NCBI GenBank assembly: GCA_963806495.1
Contig: CAWDYA010000011.1
Coordinates: 124,001-188,000 of the forward strand
Direction: 5' to 3'
Source: CAWDYA01 sp963806495
Lineage (GTDB): Bacteria > Acidobacteriota > Polarisedimenticolia > JACPZX01 > DASXTC01
Length of the DNA: 64,000 bases
How positions within the stretch are numbered: position 1 is the first letter of the stretch; every line of letters starts with the position of its first letter. The notes under the pieces are model-generated. The model worked only from the letters and a program-made list of their open reading frames with translations, was not told the origin of the DNA and made no database searches. A program made the translations under genes and the position numbers. Positions 45,498 through 52,584 of the stretch are shown here, in pieces.

Positions 45498-46681
45498 CAG
45501 CGATTCCGCAGCAGCACCTTCCTTACCGCCGCGATCACATCGGCGACGTCCTGCGCGCCCAGCCTCGCGGACAGCGGCAACGAGAGGGTCCGCTCCGAGA
45601 TACGCCGGGCGTTGGGGAAGTCGTCCGGGGAGAAGCCGAACCGGTCGCGGTAATAGGGGTGCAGATGGAGCGAGATGAAGTGGATCCCCGTGCCGATCCC
45701 CTCCGCCTTGAGCGCCTCCACGACGTCGTCGCGGGGGATCCCGACGCGCTCACGATCGATGAGCAGCGTGTACAGATGGCGGGCATGGGTCGTGTCCGGC
45801 TCCACCGGGGCCGGCACCTCGACGGGAAGATCGGCGAACGCCTCGTCGTACTGTCGCCAGATCGATCGGCGCACCTCGGCGTACTCGGCGACACGCGCGA
45901 GCTGGTGGATCCCGAGCGCCGCCTGCATGTCGGTCATGTTGTACTTGAAACCGGGGTACAGCACCTGATAGTGGACGAACCCTTCATCGCTGTAACGCTT
46001 CCACGCTCCCTTCGACAGCCCGTGCAGACCGTATGTCTGGATCTTCTCCGCCCAGGCGTCGTCGCCCGTGGTCACCATCCCTCCCTCGCCCGTCACGACG
46101 TTCTTGGTCACGTAGAACGAGAAGCAGGCGGCATCGCCGATGGTGCCGATGTGACGGCCGTGGTAGACCGCCTCGATCGCGTGCGCGGCGTCCTCGATCA
46201 CCTTGAGACCGCGGGCGCGTGCGAGCGCCATGATCGGATCCATGTCGCAGGGTCGACCGGCGAAGTGCACGGGCACGATGGCCTTCGTGCGCGCGGTGAC
46301 CGCCGACTCGATCCGGGCCGGGTCGATGTTCTGCGTCACGGGATCGACGTCGACGAAGACAGGCGTGGCCCCGGTGTGTACGATGGCGTTGGCGGTCGCG
46401 GCGAAGGTAAGCGGGGTGGTGATCACCTCGTCGCCCGGGCCGACGCCCGCGGCGATCATCGACAGGTGGAGGGCGGCCGTGCAGGAGTTGAGCGCCAGGG
46501 CGTGCCGGCTCCCGACGTAATCCCGGAAGTCCTGCTCGAACCGGGCCACACGCGGCCCCGTGCCTATCCAGCCGGAACGCAGGGTCTCGACCACTTCCTG
46601 GATCTCCGCCTCCTGCAGAGCGGGGCTCCCGAAGACGAGAAACTCCTGTCTGACGGGCCTGTCCGCGGGCTGCGGCTTCAA
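45497..46681 (-). CDS. DegT/DnrJ/EryC1/StrS (ArnB-like) sugar aminotransferase
   Basis: PLP-dependent nucleotide-sugar aminotransferase, 394 residues from the TTG at 46679-46681. ALNSCTAALHLSMIAAGVGPGDEV, VIEDAAHAIEAVYHG and the PLP-lysine block SFYVTKNVVTGEGG (Lys in VTKN) are present; YPGFKYNMTDMQAALG is the next family box. Closest in style to ArnB/PseC/WecE, which aminate 4-keto sugars. I prefer the TTG because AGGAG lies 7 nt before it; the in-frame ATG at 46718-46720 sits only about 8 nt after the predicted start of transcription. First gene of the glycan operon. The 4,6-dehydratase that would make its substrate is not in the window. Confidence 0.9.
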   Translation of the reverse strand: MKPQPADRPVRQEFLVFGSPALQEAEIQEVVETLRSGWIGTGPRVARFEQDFRDYVGSRHALALNSCTAALHLSMIAAGVGPGDEVITTPLTFAATANAIVHTGATPVFVDVDPVTQNIDPARIESAVTARTKAIVPVHFAGRPCDMDPIMALARARGLKVIEDAAHAIEAVYHGRHIGTIGDAACFSFYVTKNVVTGEGGMVTTGDDAWAEKIQTYGLHGLSKGAWKRYSDEGFVHYQVLYPGFKYNMTDMQAALGIHQLARVAEYAEVRRSIWRQYDEAFADLPVEVPAPVEPDTTHARHLYTLLIDRERVGIPRDDVVEALKAEGIGTGIHFISLHLHPYYRDRFGFSPDDFPNARRISERTLSLPLSARLGAQDVADVIAAVRKVLLRNR

Positions 46682-46734
46682 GCGTTTGCTCCTATCCTGT
46701 TGAGGAATATGCACTTCCATCCTTCAGGCCGGCC

Positions 46735-46743
46735 ATTATAACA
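46735..46743 (-). promoter_or_regulatory. extended -10 promoter of the glycan/pilD operon
   Basis: Minus strand TGTTATAAT: a perfect -10 (TATAAT, 46735-46740) with the TGn extension. No good -35 lies at the right spacing, as is usual for extended -10 promoters. Predicted start near 46728. Confidence 0.65.
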
Positions 46744-46836
46744 TAGGCTTTTCGCGGGTAATGTCGAGTCCTTCTGCTCTTTCGGGAAAAGCGATAGGAT
46801 GAGGGGCAGGCATGGAAGCCGCCGGGGGAGATGGTC

Positions 46837-47070
46837 ATGACGGAGCGAGCACCGAGACTCGGAGACATCATTGACGACTACTGCCCCCGCTGCAAGCTCC
46901 TGATGAACCACAGGATCCAGGCGCTTCTCGGGGAGCAGGTCGCCACCGTGGTGTGTGGCACCTGCGGCAACGAGCACAAGTACCGGCACGGCAAGGGCCC
47001 CAAGCGCAAGGACCCGGTGAAGGCCGCGCTCGACGAGGTGCTCGGCAGAATCGGCCGCCCCCTGAAGTGA
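46837..47070 (+). CDS. small zinc-ribbon protein of unknown function
   Basis: 77 residues, unrecognised. Two Cys pairs, CPRC near residue 16 and CGTC near 42, make a zinc ribbon; the C-terminus is basic (KYRHGKGPKRKDPVK), which suggests nucleic acid or protein binding. I use the ATG at 46837 because GGGGGAG lies 6 nt before it; an ATG at 46831 directly abuts that motif. The second plus-strand gene of the window, divergent from the glycan operon (155 nt apart) and convergent with the Wzy_C gene (16 nt apart). Confidence 0.65.
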   Translation: MTERAPRLGDIIDDYCPRCKLLMNHRIQALLGEQVATVVCGTCGNEHKYRHGKGPKRKDPVKAALDEVLGRIGRPLK

Positions 47071-47086
47071 GCCGGACGGCCGGGCG

Positions 47087-48998
47087 TCACGTCAGCCGCG
47101 TCTCCAGACGCGAGAGCGCCTCGGCGTCGAAACGCAACAGGTCGGCCTCGTAGCCGTTGCGGGGGACGTACCCCTCGAGCCGCCGCCGCGCCTCCCGCAG
47201 CCTGACGAGCTCCCGTCTCGCCGCCTCCTCCTCGCCCCGGTCGAGCAGGGCCCGGGCCCGCGCCAGCCGCGCCGCCAGGAAGTTGGGCTCGAGCCCGATG
47301 GCCGCATCGAACTCGATCATCGCCTGGCCGGAGTCCCCCGCCGCCATCAGGAAGGTCCCGAGCTCGAAGTGCGGGCGTGGGTCCCGGATCCCGAGATCGA
47401 TCGCTTTGCGATAGAAGCCGATCGCGCGTGCGGCGGCCGCCGGCTCGGCGCCGATCTCGAACCAGGCGCGCGCGTGCAGCCTGGCCAGATCCAGCAACGG
47501 CAGCGGGTCGACCGGATCGAGACGCACGGCGTGCCGGAGATCCGGGTCGGCCCGCGCGAGCACCGCGGGCGTGACGGGCCGGTCGCGGCCCAGCAGGGCT
47601 TCGGCGCGTTCGGTCCAGTAGAGGGGGTTCGCCGGGTTGAGGCGCAGCGCGCGCTCGGTCATCCCGTTGACGAACATCCGATCCGCCGCATACGGGATCG
47701 CCCACCGCTCCGAGCCATGCCACCGCGAGGAGGAATCCCGAGCAGGCGAGCATGGCGCCCCGCGCCGCGCGTCCGGCCCGCGCCGGCGGCTTCGGACCGG
47801 CATGGAGCACAAAGAGGAGATCGGCCGCGGCCACCGTGCGGGGAGCCACGAGCGGCGCGATCAGGGCGATGAGACTCATGGTGATCGCGGGCACCCCGAA
47901 CGGAGTGTCGACGATCCCGAGGACCAGGCACGACAGCAGGGCCAGTGCGGGACCCATGGCGGCCGATCCGGATCGAACCTCGGGTCGGCCCCACACCTTC
48001 CGGACCAGGAGCACGACAAAGAACAGCGCGAGAGCGAGCCCGACGGTTCCCCACTCGGCCGCGGCCTGCAGATAGGCGCTGTGCGCCGAGCCGAGGTTCT
48101 TCGCATAGCGGAACATCTCCCGATCCAGCGGGAAGTTGTAGCGGTAGCCGAGCCGCTCGAACATCCCCGGCCCCATCCCGAAGACGGGATGATCGCCCGC
48201 GGCACGCAGCGACGCCTCCCAGATACGCAGACGATCGAAGCGGTACGGATTCCCGAGCCGTTCGAACCGCCAGCCCACGGCCGCCGCCGACATCAGGACC
48301 AGGACCACGACCATCGCCCACGCCACCCGTCTCGGACGGCCCCGCGGGACCGAGACCAGGATCCAGACGACGGCTCCCGCGAGAAGGGCGATCGCGCCCC
48401 CGCGCGATCCGATCCGCATGAGCGCCGCGATGTTGACGACGACGATGCCCGCAGGCGCCGCCGCACGCCACCGGCCCGCGCCCTCCCCCGACCGCCACAG
48501 CGCCACCGCCATCGTCGCGGCGACGAGCGCGCCGATGTCGAGATAGGCGGCCAGCTGGTTCGCGTTGGCGAACGTGCCGCTGGGAGTCAGGTTCGCCGGC
48601 GCGGGGACGAACAGCGCGTACAGCGCCTCCACGCCGCTCGCCGCCGCCACCACCGCCGCCGCGAGCCCCGCACGTCTTCCGCCGGACCCGGTCGGAGCCA
48701 GCATCACCGCGGCGAACAGCGCCGCCACCACCGCATCCCACAGCGACAGGAAGGAGCCGAAACGATATTCGACCGTGAGCCATGACGCCGCGATCCAGAC
48801 GACCAGGAGCAGCCCGGCGGCCGCCTCCCAGCCGGCGGCGAGCACGATCCGGCCGCGACGCCAGCCCGAGGCGATCGCGAGAGCCACGAGGGTGAACACG
48901 GCGGTATGGGTCACGAACAGGCCGGTGGCGGAGGCGCCGCCATCCATCAACGGGAGCACGGCCAGCAGGATCGCGAGCACCAGCGTCGCGGCGCTCAT
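47087..48998 (-). CDS. Wzy_C (O-antigen ligase-like) membrane protein with C-terminal TPRs (apparent frameshift)
   Basis: Polytopic membrane protein, about 636 residues after correction. Around ten TM segments; the periplasmic Wzy_C loop is clear (FDRLRIWEASLRAAGDHPVFGMGPGMF, then AHSAYLQAAAEWGTVGLAL). A soluble tail follows with TPR-like repeats (ALRLNPANPLYW, HAVRLDPVDPLPLLDLARLH, GQAMIEFDAAIGLEPNFLAARL). The frame moves +1 near 47711 (CTC-G-GAG) between the last TM and the TPR tail; one extra G accounts for it. Wzy_C proteins include WaaL ligases, Wzy polymerases and pilin oligosaccharyltransferases (PglL/TfpO types). Overlaps the paralogue upstream (ATGA). Confidence 0.83.
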
Positions 48999-50639
48999 CG
49001 CGGTCCCCCCTCTCCCTCGAGCGTGACGGCCACGGCGTCGCGATCGTCGCGGTATTCGATCCGGATCGGGTAGAGCGCTGCGGCGCGGTAGAGTGCGATG
49101 TAGGCCCCCTGCGGGTCGGAGGCCGCGAGTCGCACGCGTCCAAGCAGATGCCAGCGGTGCGGCGTGCCGGGGTCGAGCTCCACGGCGCGGGTCGCCTGGC
49201 GCTCCGCGTCGCCCAGCAGACCCGGCGCGCGCTCGCCCACCGCCCGCTGGAGCATCAGCTCCGCGAGCAGCCCGTGGGGCTCCGGGTCGATCGGGTCGAT
49301 CGCCGCCGCAGCGCGTGACCGCTGCACCGCCTCGGCCGTGCGGCCGTCGAGCGCAAGCGCGCGCGCATCCTGCAGCGCGAGATCGGCGCGAGTGACCACC
49401 AGCGCCACCGCCGCCAGAGCGAGCGAGGCGAGCGCCAGCCCCGTCCGCGTCGAGACCGGGGCCCTGCCCCGGCCCCAGCGGCCGCCGATGAGAGTTCCGG
49501 CGATGCAGCAGAAGACGAAGGCCACGGACGGCAGGTAGGCGGTGAAATCGACCAGGTTGTGCGCGAGGAAAGCAAGACACCCTGCCGCGGCGATCGGCAC
49601 CGACAGATCCCCCTGACCGCGCGCGGCGCGGGCGCGTCGGATCAGCGCGACGGCCAGCATGGCCGCCAGCGCCAGCGCCGGGATCCCCAGGCCGATCCCT
49701 CCTTCCGACAGGATCTGGAGATAGCTGTTGTGGGCAAAGCGTGACTCGTTCATCCCCCACTCGCGGTACCGGGGAAAGGCGATCCCGTAATCGCCGAGCC
49801 CGACCCCCAGCAGGGGGCTCTCGGACAGGATCCGCGCGGCCACCTCCCAGTTGCCCACCCTCCAGGCGAGCGGGCCGGTCAGGTCGCCCCCGGTCCCGTC
49901 ACGCGCGGCGCGCGAGACGAGCAGCGCTCCGGCGAGCAGCACGCCCGCGGCCACGAGACTCGCGGCCAGCCAGACGCGCCGGCGGGACGCGCGCCCTTCG
50001 GCTTTCGGGACGCTCGCCCAGAGAACGAGGGCCGCGCCGGCCGCGAGCGCGATCATCGCTGCGGCGGAGCGTGTCGCCAGCAGCCCGGCGGCCTGGACGA
50101 CGCTCAGGATCCCTCCGGCGGCAACGAGGCCCGCGCGCCGCCTCATACGCCAGGTCCACGCCGCCGTCAGTGGCAGCGTCATGATCAGGATCCCCGCGAG
50201 CGCCGCGGGCAGTCCGAGCGTCGCCACCGCCCGGCCCGACTCGATCCGGGCCCGGATCGCTTCCGAGGCCCCGATGTCGGCGCGGCCGGCGAGCGCTCCG
50301 AACCGGTAGAGGCTCTGCCAGGCGCCGAGCAGGGCCAGCCCGACTCCGCAGGCGATCATCGCGCCCGGCAGGATCCCCGCCACCGCAGGCGACACCACTC
50401 TCCCCCCGGCGGCTCGCCAGACGCGCGCAGAAGAGCAGAACGAATCCGCAGGCCGCGAAGACCGCCAGAGTCCGTATCGATTGCAGCTGCTGGATCGAGC
50501 ATCCGAGATTGAGTGCGATCAGAACCGCACCCGCGGCGACGAGGAGGATGGCGGGCCCGGTCGGCCGGCGCGCGGGCGAGGCGGCCGCGCCCATGAGGGC
50601 GGCCAGGGCCAGACAGATCCCCCAGGAAGCCGGATACAC
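48995..50639 (-). CDS. Wzy_C (O-antigen ligase-like) membrane protein with C-terminal TPRs (apparent frameshift, start uncertain)
   Basis: Paralogue of the next gene, about 547 residues from the GTG at 50637-50639. TM-rich N-terminus; Wzy_C region RVGNWEVAARILSESPLLGVGLGDYG and RFAHNSYLQILSEGGIGLGI; then TM segments and a TPR-like tail (RSRAAAAIDPIDPEPHGLLAELML, AERQATRAVELDPGTPHRWHLLG). The first TM part is in another frame; one extra G in a run of six near 50402-50407 explains it. Hydrophobic codons (TPIIPALLIVLSAVV) continue upstream of the GTG with no good start before the pilin stop, so the true start may be up to 90 nt earlier. It lies just downstream of the minor pilin, as tfpO lies beside pilA in Pseudomonas. 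Confidence 0.8.
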
Positions 50640-50753
50640 ATGAGGGGGGACGACCGCCGAAAGGACGATCAGCAGCGCGGGAATGATAGGTGTGCGGAGC
50701 GAGCGTTCCAGAATCGGTCCCCGGCGGGCCGTCCAGCTCCCGCCCGGCAGACC

Positions 50754-51206
50754 TCAGTCGGGGGCGTTGGAGAAGCGGCCCGTGGCGTAAACCAGGTCCA
50801 GCTCGAATTGGTAGTCGGGTCGCCTGCGTGATGTCGACTCCATCGATCCCGTCCTTGCCGAACGACTGGATAGAATACCAAGTAAAGCTGTCGGAATGGT
50901 AATCGTAGTCGTGGTGCCAGGCATCGTGGGACGGGGAGCTCGATCTTGGTGAAGGGCTGCAGCAGGGTCGACCAGCGTGGTCGCCGGGGTTCCGTCGCTC
51001 GGGAAGATGCTGTGATCGATCTGGTAAAGCTGGATCCCGGTCGCAAGGCCGCGCATGTCGGCCATCGTGGCCCGCTGCTTCGACTTGTCGACGGCGGTCT
51101 GCAGGGCCGGTATGGCGATGGCGGTGATGACACCGATGATCGCCACGACGACGAGCAGCTCGATGAGTGTGAAGCCCTTGCTCATCCGCGCTGTCCTGTT
51201 TCTCAT
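50754..51206 (-). CDS. GspG/PilA-type minor pilin (three apparent frameshifts)
   Basis: Prepilin of about 149 residues after correction. The ATG at 51204-51206 has GGAGG 7 nt upstream; leader MRNRTARMSKG, then FTLIELLVVVAIIGVITAIAIP with Glu5. The mature part runs ADMRGLATGIQLYQIDHSIFPSDGTPATTLV, then in the +1 frame LLQPFTKIELP, then +1 again HDAWHHDYDYHSDSFTWYS and SFGKDGIDG, and +1 again DYQFELDLVYATGRFSNAPD to the stop. Extra bases lie near 50966, 50932 and 50819. The corrected tail (DGIDG, DLVYATG) is GspG-like. Separated from pilA1 by a terminator. Confidence 0.78.
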   Translation of the reverse strand: MRNRTARMSKGFTLIELLVVVAIIGVITAIAIPALQTAVDKSKQRATMADMRGLATGIQLYQIDHSIFPSDGTPATTLVDPAAALHQDRAPRPTMPGTTTTITIPTALLGILSSRSARTGSMESTSRRRPDYQFELDLVYATGRFSNAPD

Positions 51207-51243
51207 CGTCCTACCTCCGTCGGTTTCCTTCATCGACCGGTGG

Positions 51244-51297
51244 AAAAACGGAACCGGCGGGAGCCGGCACCCGTGAGGATGCCGGTCCCGCCGGTTT
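51244..51297 (-). terminator. intrinsic terminator after pilA1
   Basis: Minus strand AACCGGCGGG-A-CCGGCA pairs with TGCCGG-CT-CCCGCCGGTT around a 10-nt loop, a stem of about 16 bp with a small mismatch, followed by CCGTTTTTCC. It starts 11 nt after the pilA1 stop and should end most pilA1 transcripts before the minor pilin gene. Confidence 0.8.
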
Positions 51298-51307
51298 CAC
51301 GAGGTGA

Positions 51308-51784
51308 CTAGGTCTGGATACCTTCCGGATAGGCCGTGAACGTGCCGTTCTGGAAGATGATGTCGCAGTCGAAGTCGTTGGTGGCGCCTGCGCTCGCCGA
51401 GCTCTGCTTCTTGTCCTTGGCGTAGGTCACGATCGTGTAGTCCGAGCCCGCGCCGGCCGCGTCCGAGCCGTAGTAGTACAGGCCGCCCCAGCCGTCCTTC
51501 GTCGGGGCCAGCTTGATGTAGATCGGCTCGATACCCATGTTCGTGGCGCCGATCGAGGTGATCGAGGCCATCGACGAGGAGATCGGGTAGAAGTTCGTGT
51601 CGACGGCGTACGACTCGACGGCGGTGCCGATCGAACGCATGTCGGCCATGGACCTCTTCTGCTTGCCGCGGTCGATCGCGTTCAGCAGGTTCGGGATGGC
51701 GATCGCCGCGATGATGCCGATGATGGCCACGACGATCAGGAGCTCGATCAGGGTGAAACCGGTCTGCTTCCTGGACTTCATCAT
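51308..51784 (-). CDS. pilA: major type IV pilin, copy 1
   Basis: Prepilin of 158 residues (ATG at 51782-51784, a second ATG follows; AAAGGAGG upstream). Leader of nine residues ending in G, mature N-terminus FTLIELLIVVAIIGIIAAIAIPNL with Glu5, then NAIDRGKQKRSMADMRSIGTAVESYAVD. The C-terminal part is GspG-like (APTKDGWGGLYYYGSD, DYTIVTYAKDKK) and ends FDCDIIFQNGTFTAYPEGIQT. One Cys, so no disulfide loop. A Ser/Ala/Thr-rich patch (QSSASAGATNDFD) is a candidate glycosylation region. Carries its own sigma-54 promoter and terminator, which fits high, regulated expression. Also near pilSR, which control pilA in Pseudomonas and Myxococcus. Confidence 0.92.
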   Translation of the reverse strand: MMKSRKQTGFTLIELLIVVAIIGIIAAIAIPNLLNAIDRGKQKRSMADMRSIGTAVESYAVDTNFYPISSSMASITSIGATNMGIEPIYIKLAPTKDGWGGLYYYGSDAAGAGSDYTIVTYAKDKKQSSASAGATNDFDCDIIFQNGTFTAYPEGIQT

Positions 51785-51817
51785 GTGGGTGGTTCCTCCT
51801 TTCCTCGGCCCCGTTAG

Positions 51818-51833
51818 AGCAAGGGTGATGCCA
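51818..51833 (-). promoter_or_regulatory. sigma-54 (RpoN) promoter of pilA1
   Basis: Minus strand TGGCATCACCCTTGCT against TGGCACG-N4-TTGCW: GG and GC are 10 nt apart and the -12 TTGCT is exact. Predicted start near 51806, about 22 nt before the pilA1 ATG. Likely target of PilR. Confidence 0.85.
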
Positions 51834-51960
51834 GCCCTGCTGCGAGGTGCCTGGAAGGAGTTCAAAGCCATATAAGTCAATGCTTTAGGGAGGCACGAGC
51901 GCCCCGACAGCGCTCGCCTGGTTTTCTGGAATGGAGCCGCTTCGTGTCACACCGGACTGA

Positions 51961-51991
51961 CAAAAAGCGGCACCCTTCGGCCAAGTGCTCG
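51961..51991 (-). terminator. possible weak terminator after pilA2
   Basis: Minus strand GCACTT / GGGTGC can pair (two G-T pairs) around a 7-nt loop, followed by CGCTTTTTG. It lies about 70 nt after the pilA2 stop. The rest of the 275-nt space between the two pilA genes (51785-52059) holds only the pilA1 promoter. Confidence 0.4.
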
Positions 51992-52059
51992 AGAACAAAG
52001 GAATGCCCCGGGCCGGCGTTGGTCGTTTGACGGGGGTCCGGGGGGACCGCCGGCGCCCG

Positions 52060-52533
52060 CTAGGTCTGGATACCCTCGGGATACGCCGTGAAGGTGCCGT
52101 TCTCGAAGATGATGTCGCAATCGAAGTCGTTGGTGGCTCCGGCGCTCGACGAGCTGGCCTTCTTGTCCTTGCCGTAGGTCATGAGGGTGTAGTCGGAGCC
52201 GGCGCCCGCCGTGTCGGAACCGTAGTAGTAGGCCCCGCCCCAGCCGTCCTTGGTGGGGGCGCGCTTGATGTAGATCGGCTCGATCCCCATGTTCGTGGCG
52301 CCGATCGAGGCGATGGAGGCCATGGAGGTGGCGATCGGGTAGAAGTTGACGTCGACGGCGTACGACTCGATGGCGGTGCTGAGCGAGCGGATGTCGGCCA
52401 TCGACCTCTTCTGCTTGCCGCGATCGATCGCGTTGAGCAGGTTGGGAATCGCGATGGCCGCGATGATCCCGATGATGGCGACCACGATCAGCAGCTCAAT
52501 CAGAGTGAAGCCGGTTCGTTTTCTCGACGTCAT
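52060..52533 (-). CDS. pilA: major type IV pilin, copy 2
   Basis: Prepilin of 157 residues, about 88 percent identical by eye to copy 1 (some 19 differences), with the same helix, GspG-like region and C-terminus. Changes sit mainly on the exposed middle (e.g. KRAPTKDGWGGAYYY, SDTAGAGSDYTLMTYGKDKK), and the Ser patch becomes KASSSSAGAT. GGAGGG is 9 nt before the ATG (52531-52533). I see no clear sigma-54 site upstream; it follows the membrane protein gene by 51 nt and could be read from there. Tandem copies could serve gene conversion, differential regulation or mixed filaments. Confidence 0.92.
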   Translation of the reverse strand: MTSRKRTGFTLIELLIVVAIIGIIAAIAIPNLLNAIDRGKQKRSMADIRSLSTAIESYAVDVNFYPIATSMASIASIGATNMGIEPIYIKRAPTKDGWGGAYYYGSDTAGAGSDYTLMTYGKDKKASSSSAGATNDFDCDIIFENGTFTAYPEGIQT

Positions 52534-52584
52534 TGAAACTCACCCTCCCTGGAGGGACATGCCGCGTGAAACCGCCACAATCGC

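Noticed and set aside
25538..46743. Exosortase/PEP-CTERM locus
   Set aside because: AsnB and several GT genes resemble such loci, but no exosortase, PEP-CTERM protein or XrtA-linked regulator is present.
50669..51133. Separate small gene overlapping the minor pilin
   Set aside because: Its readable segment LLQPFTKIELP is the pilin in the +1 frame; the rest is meaningless.
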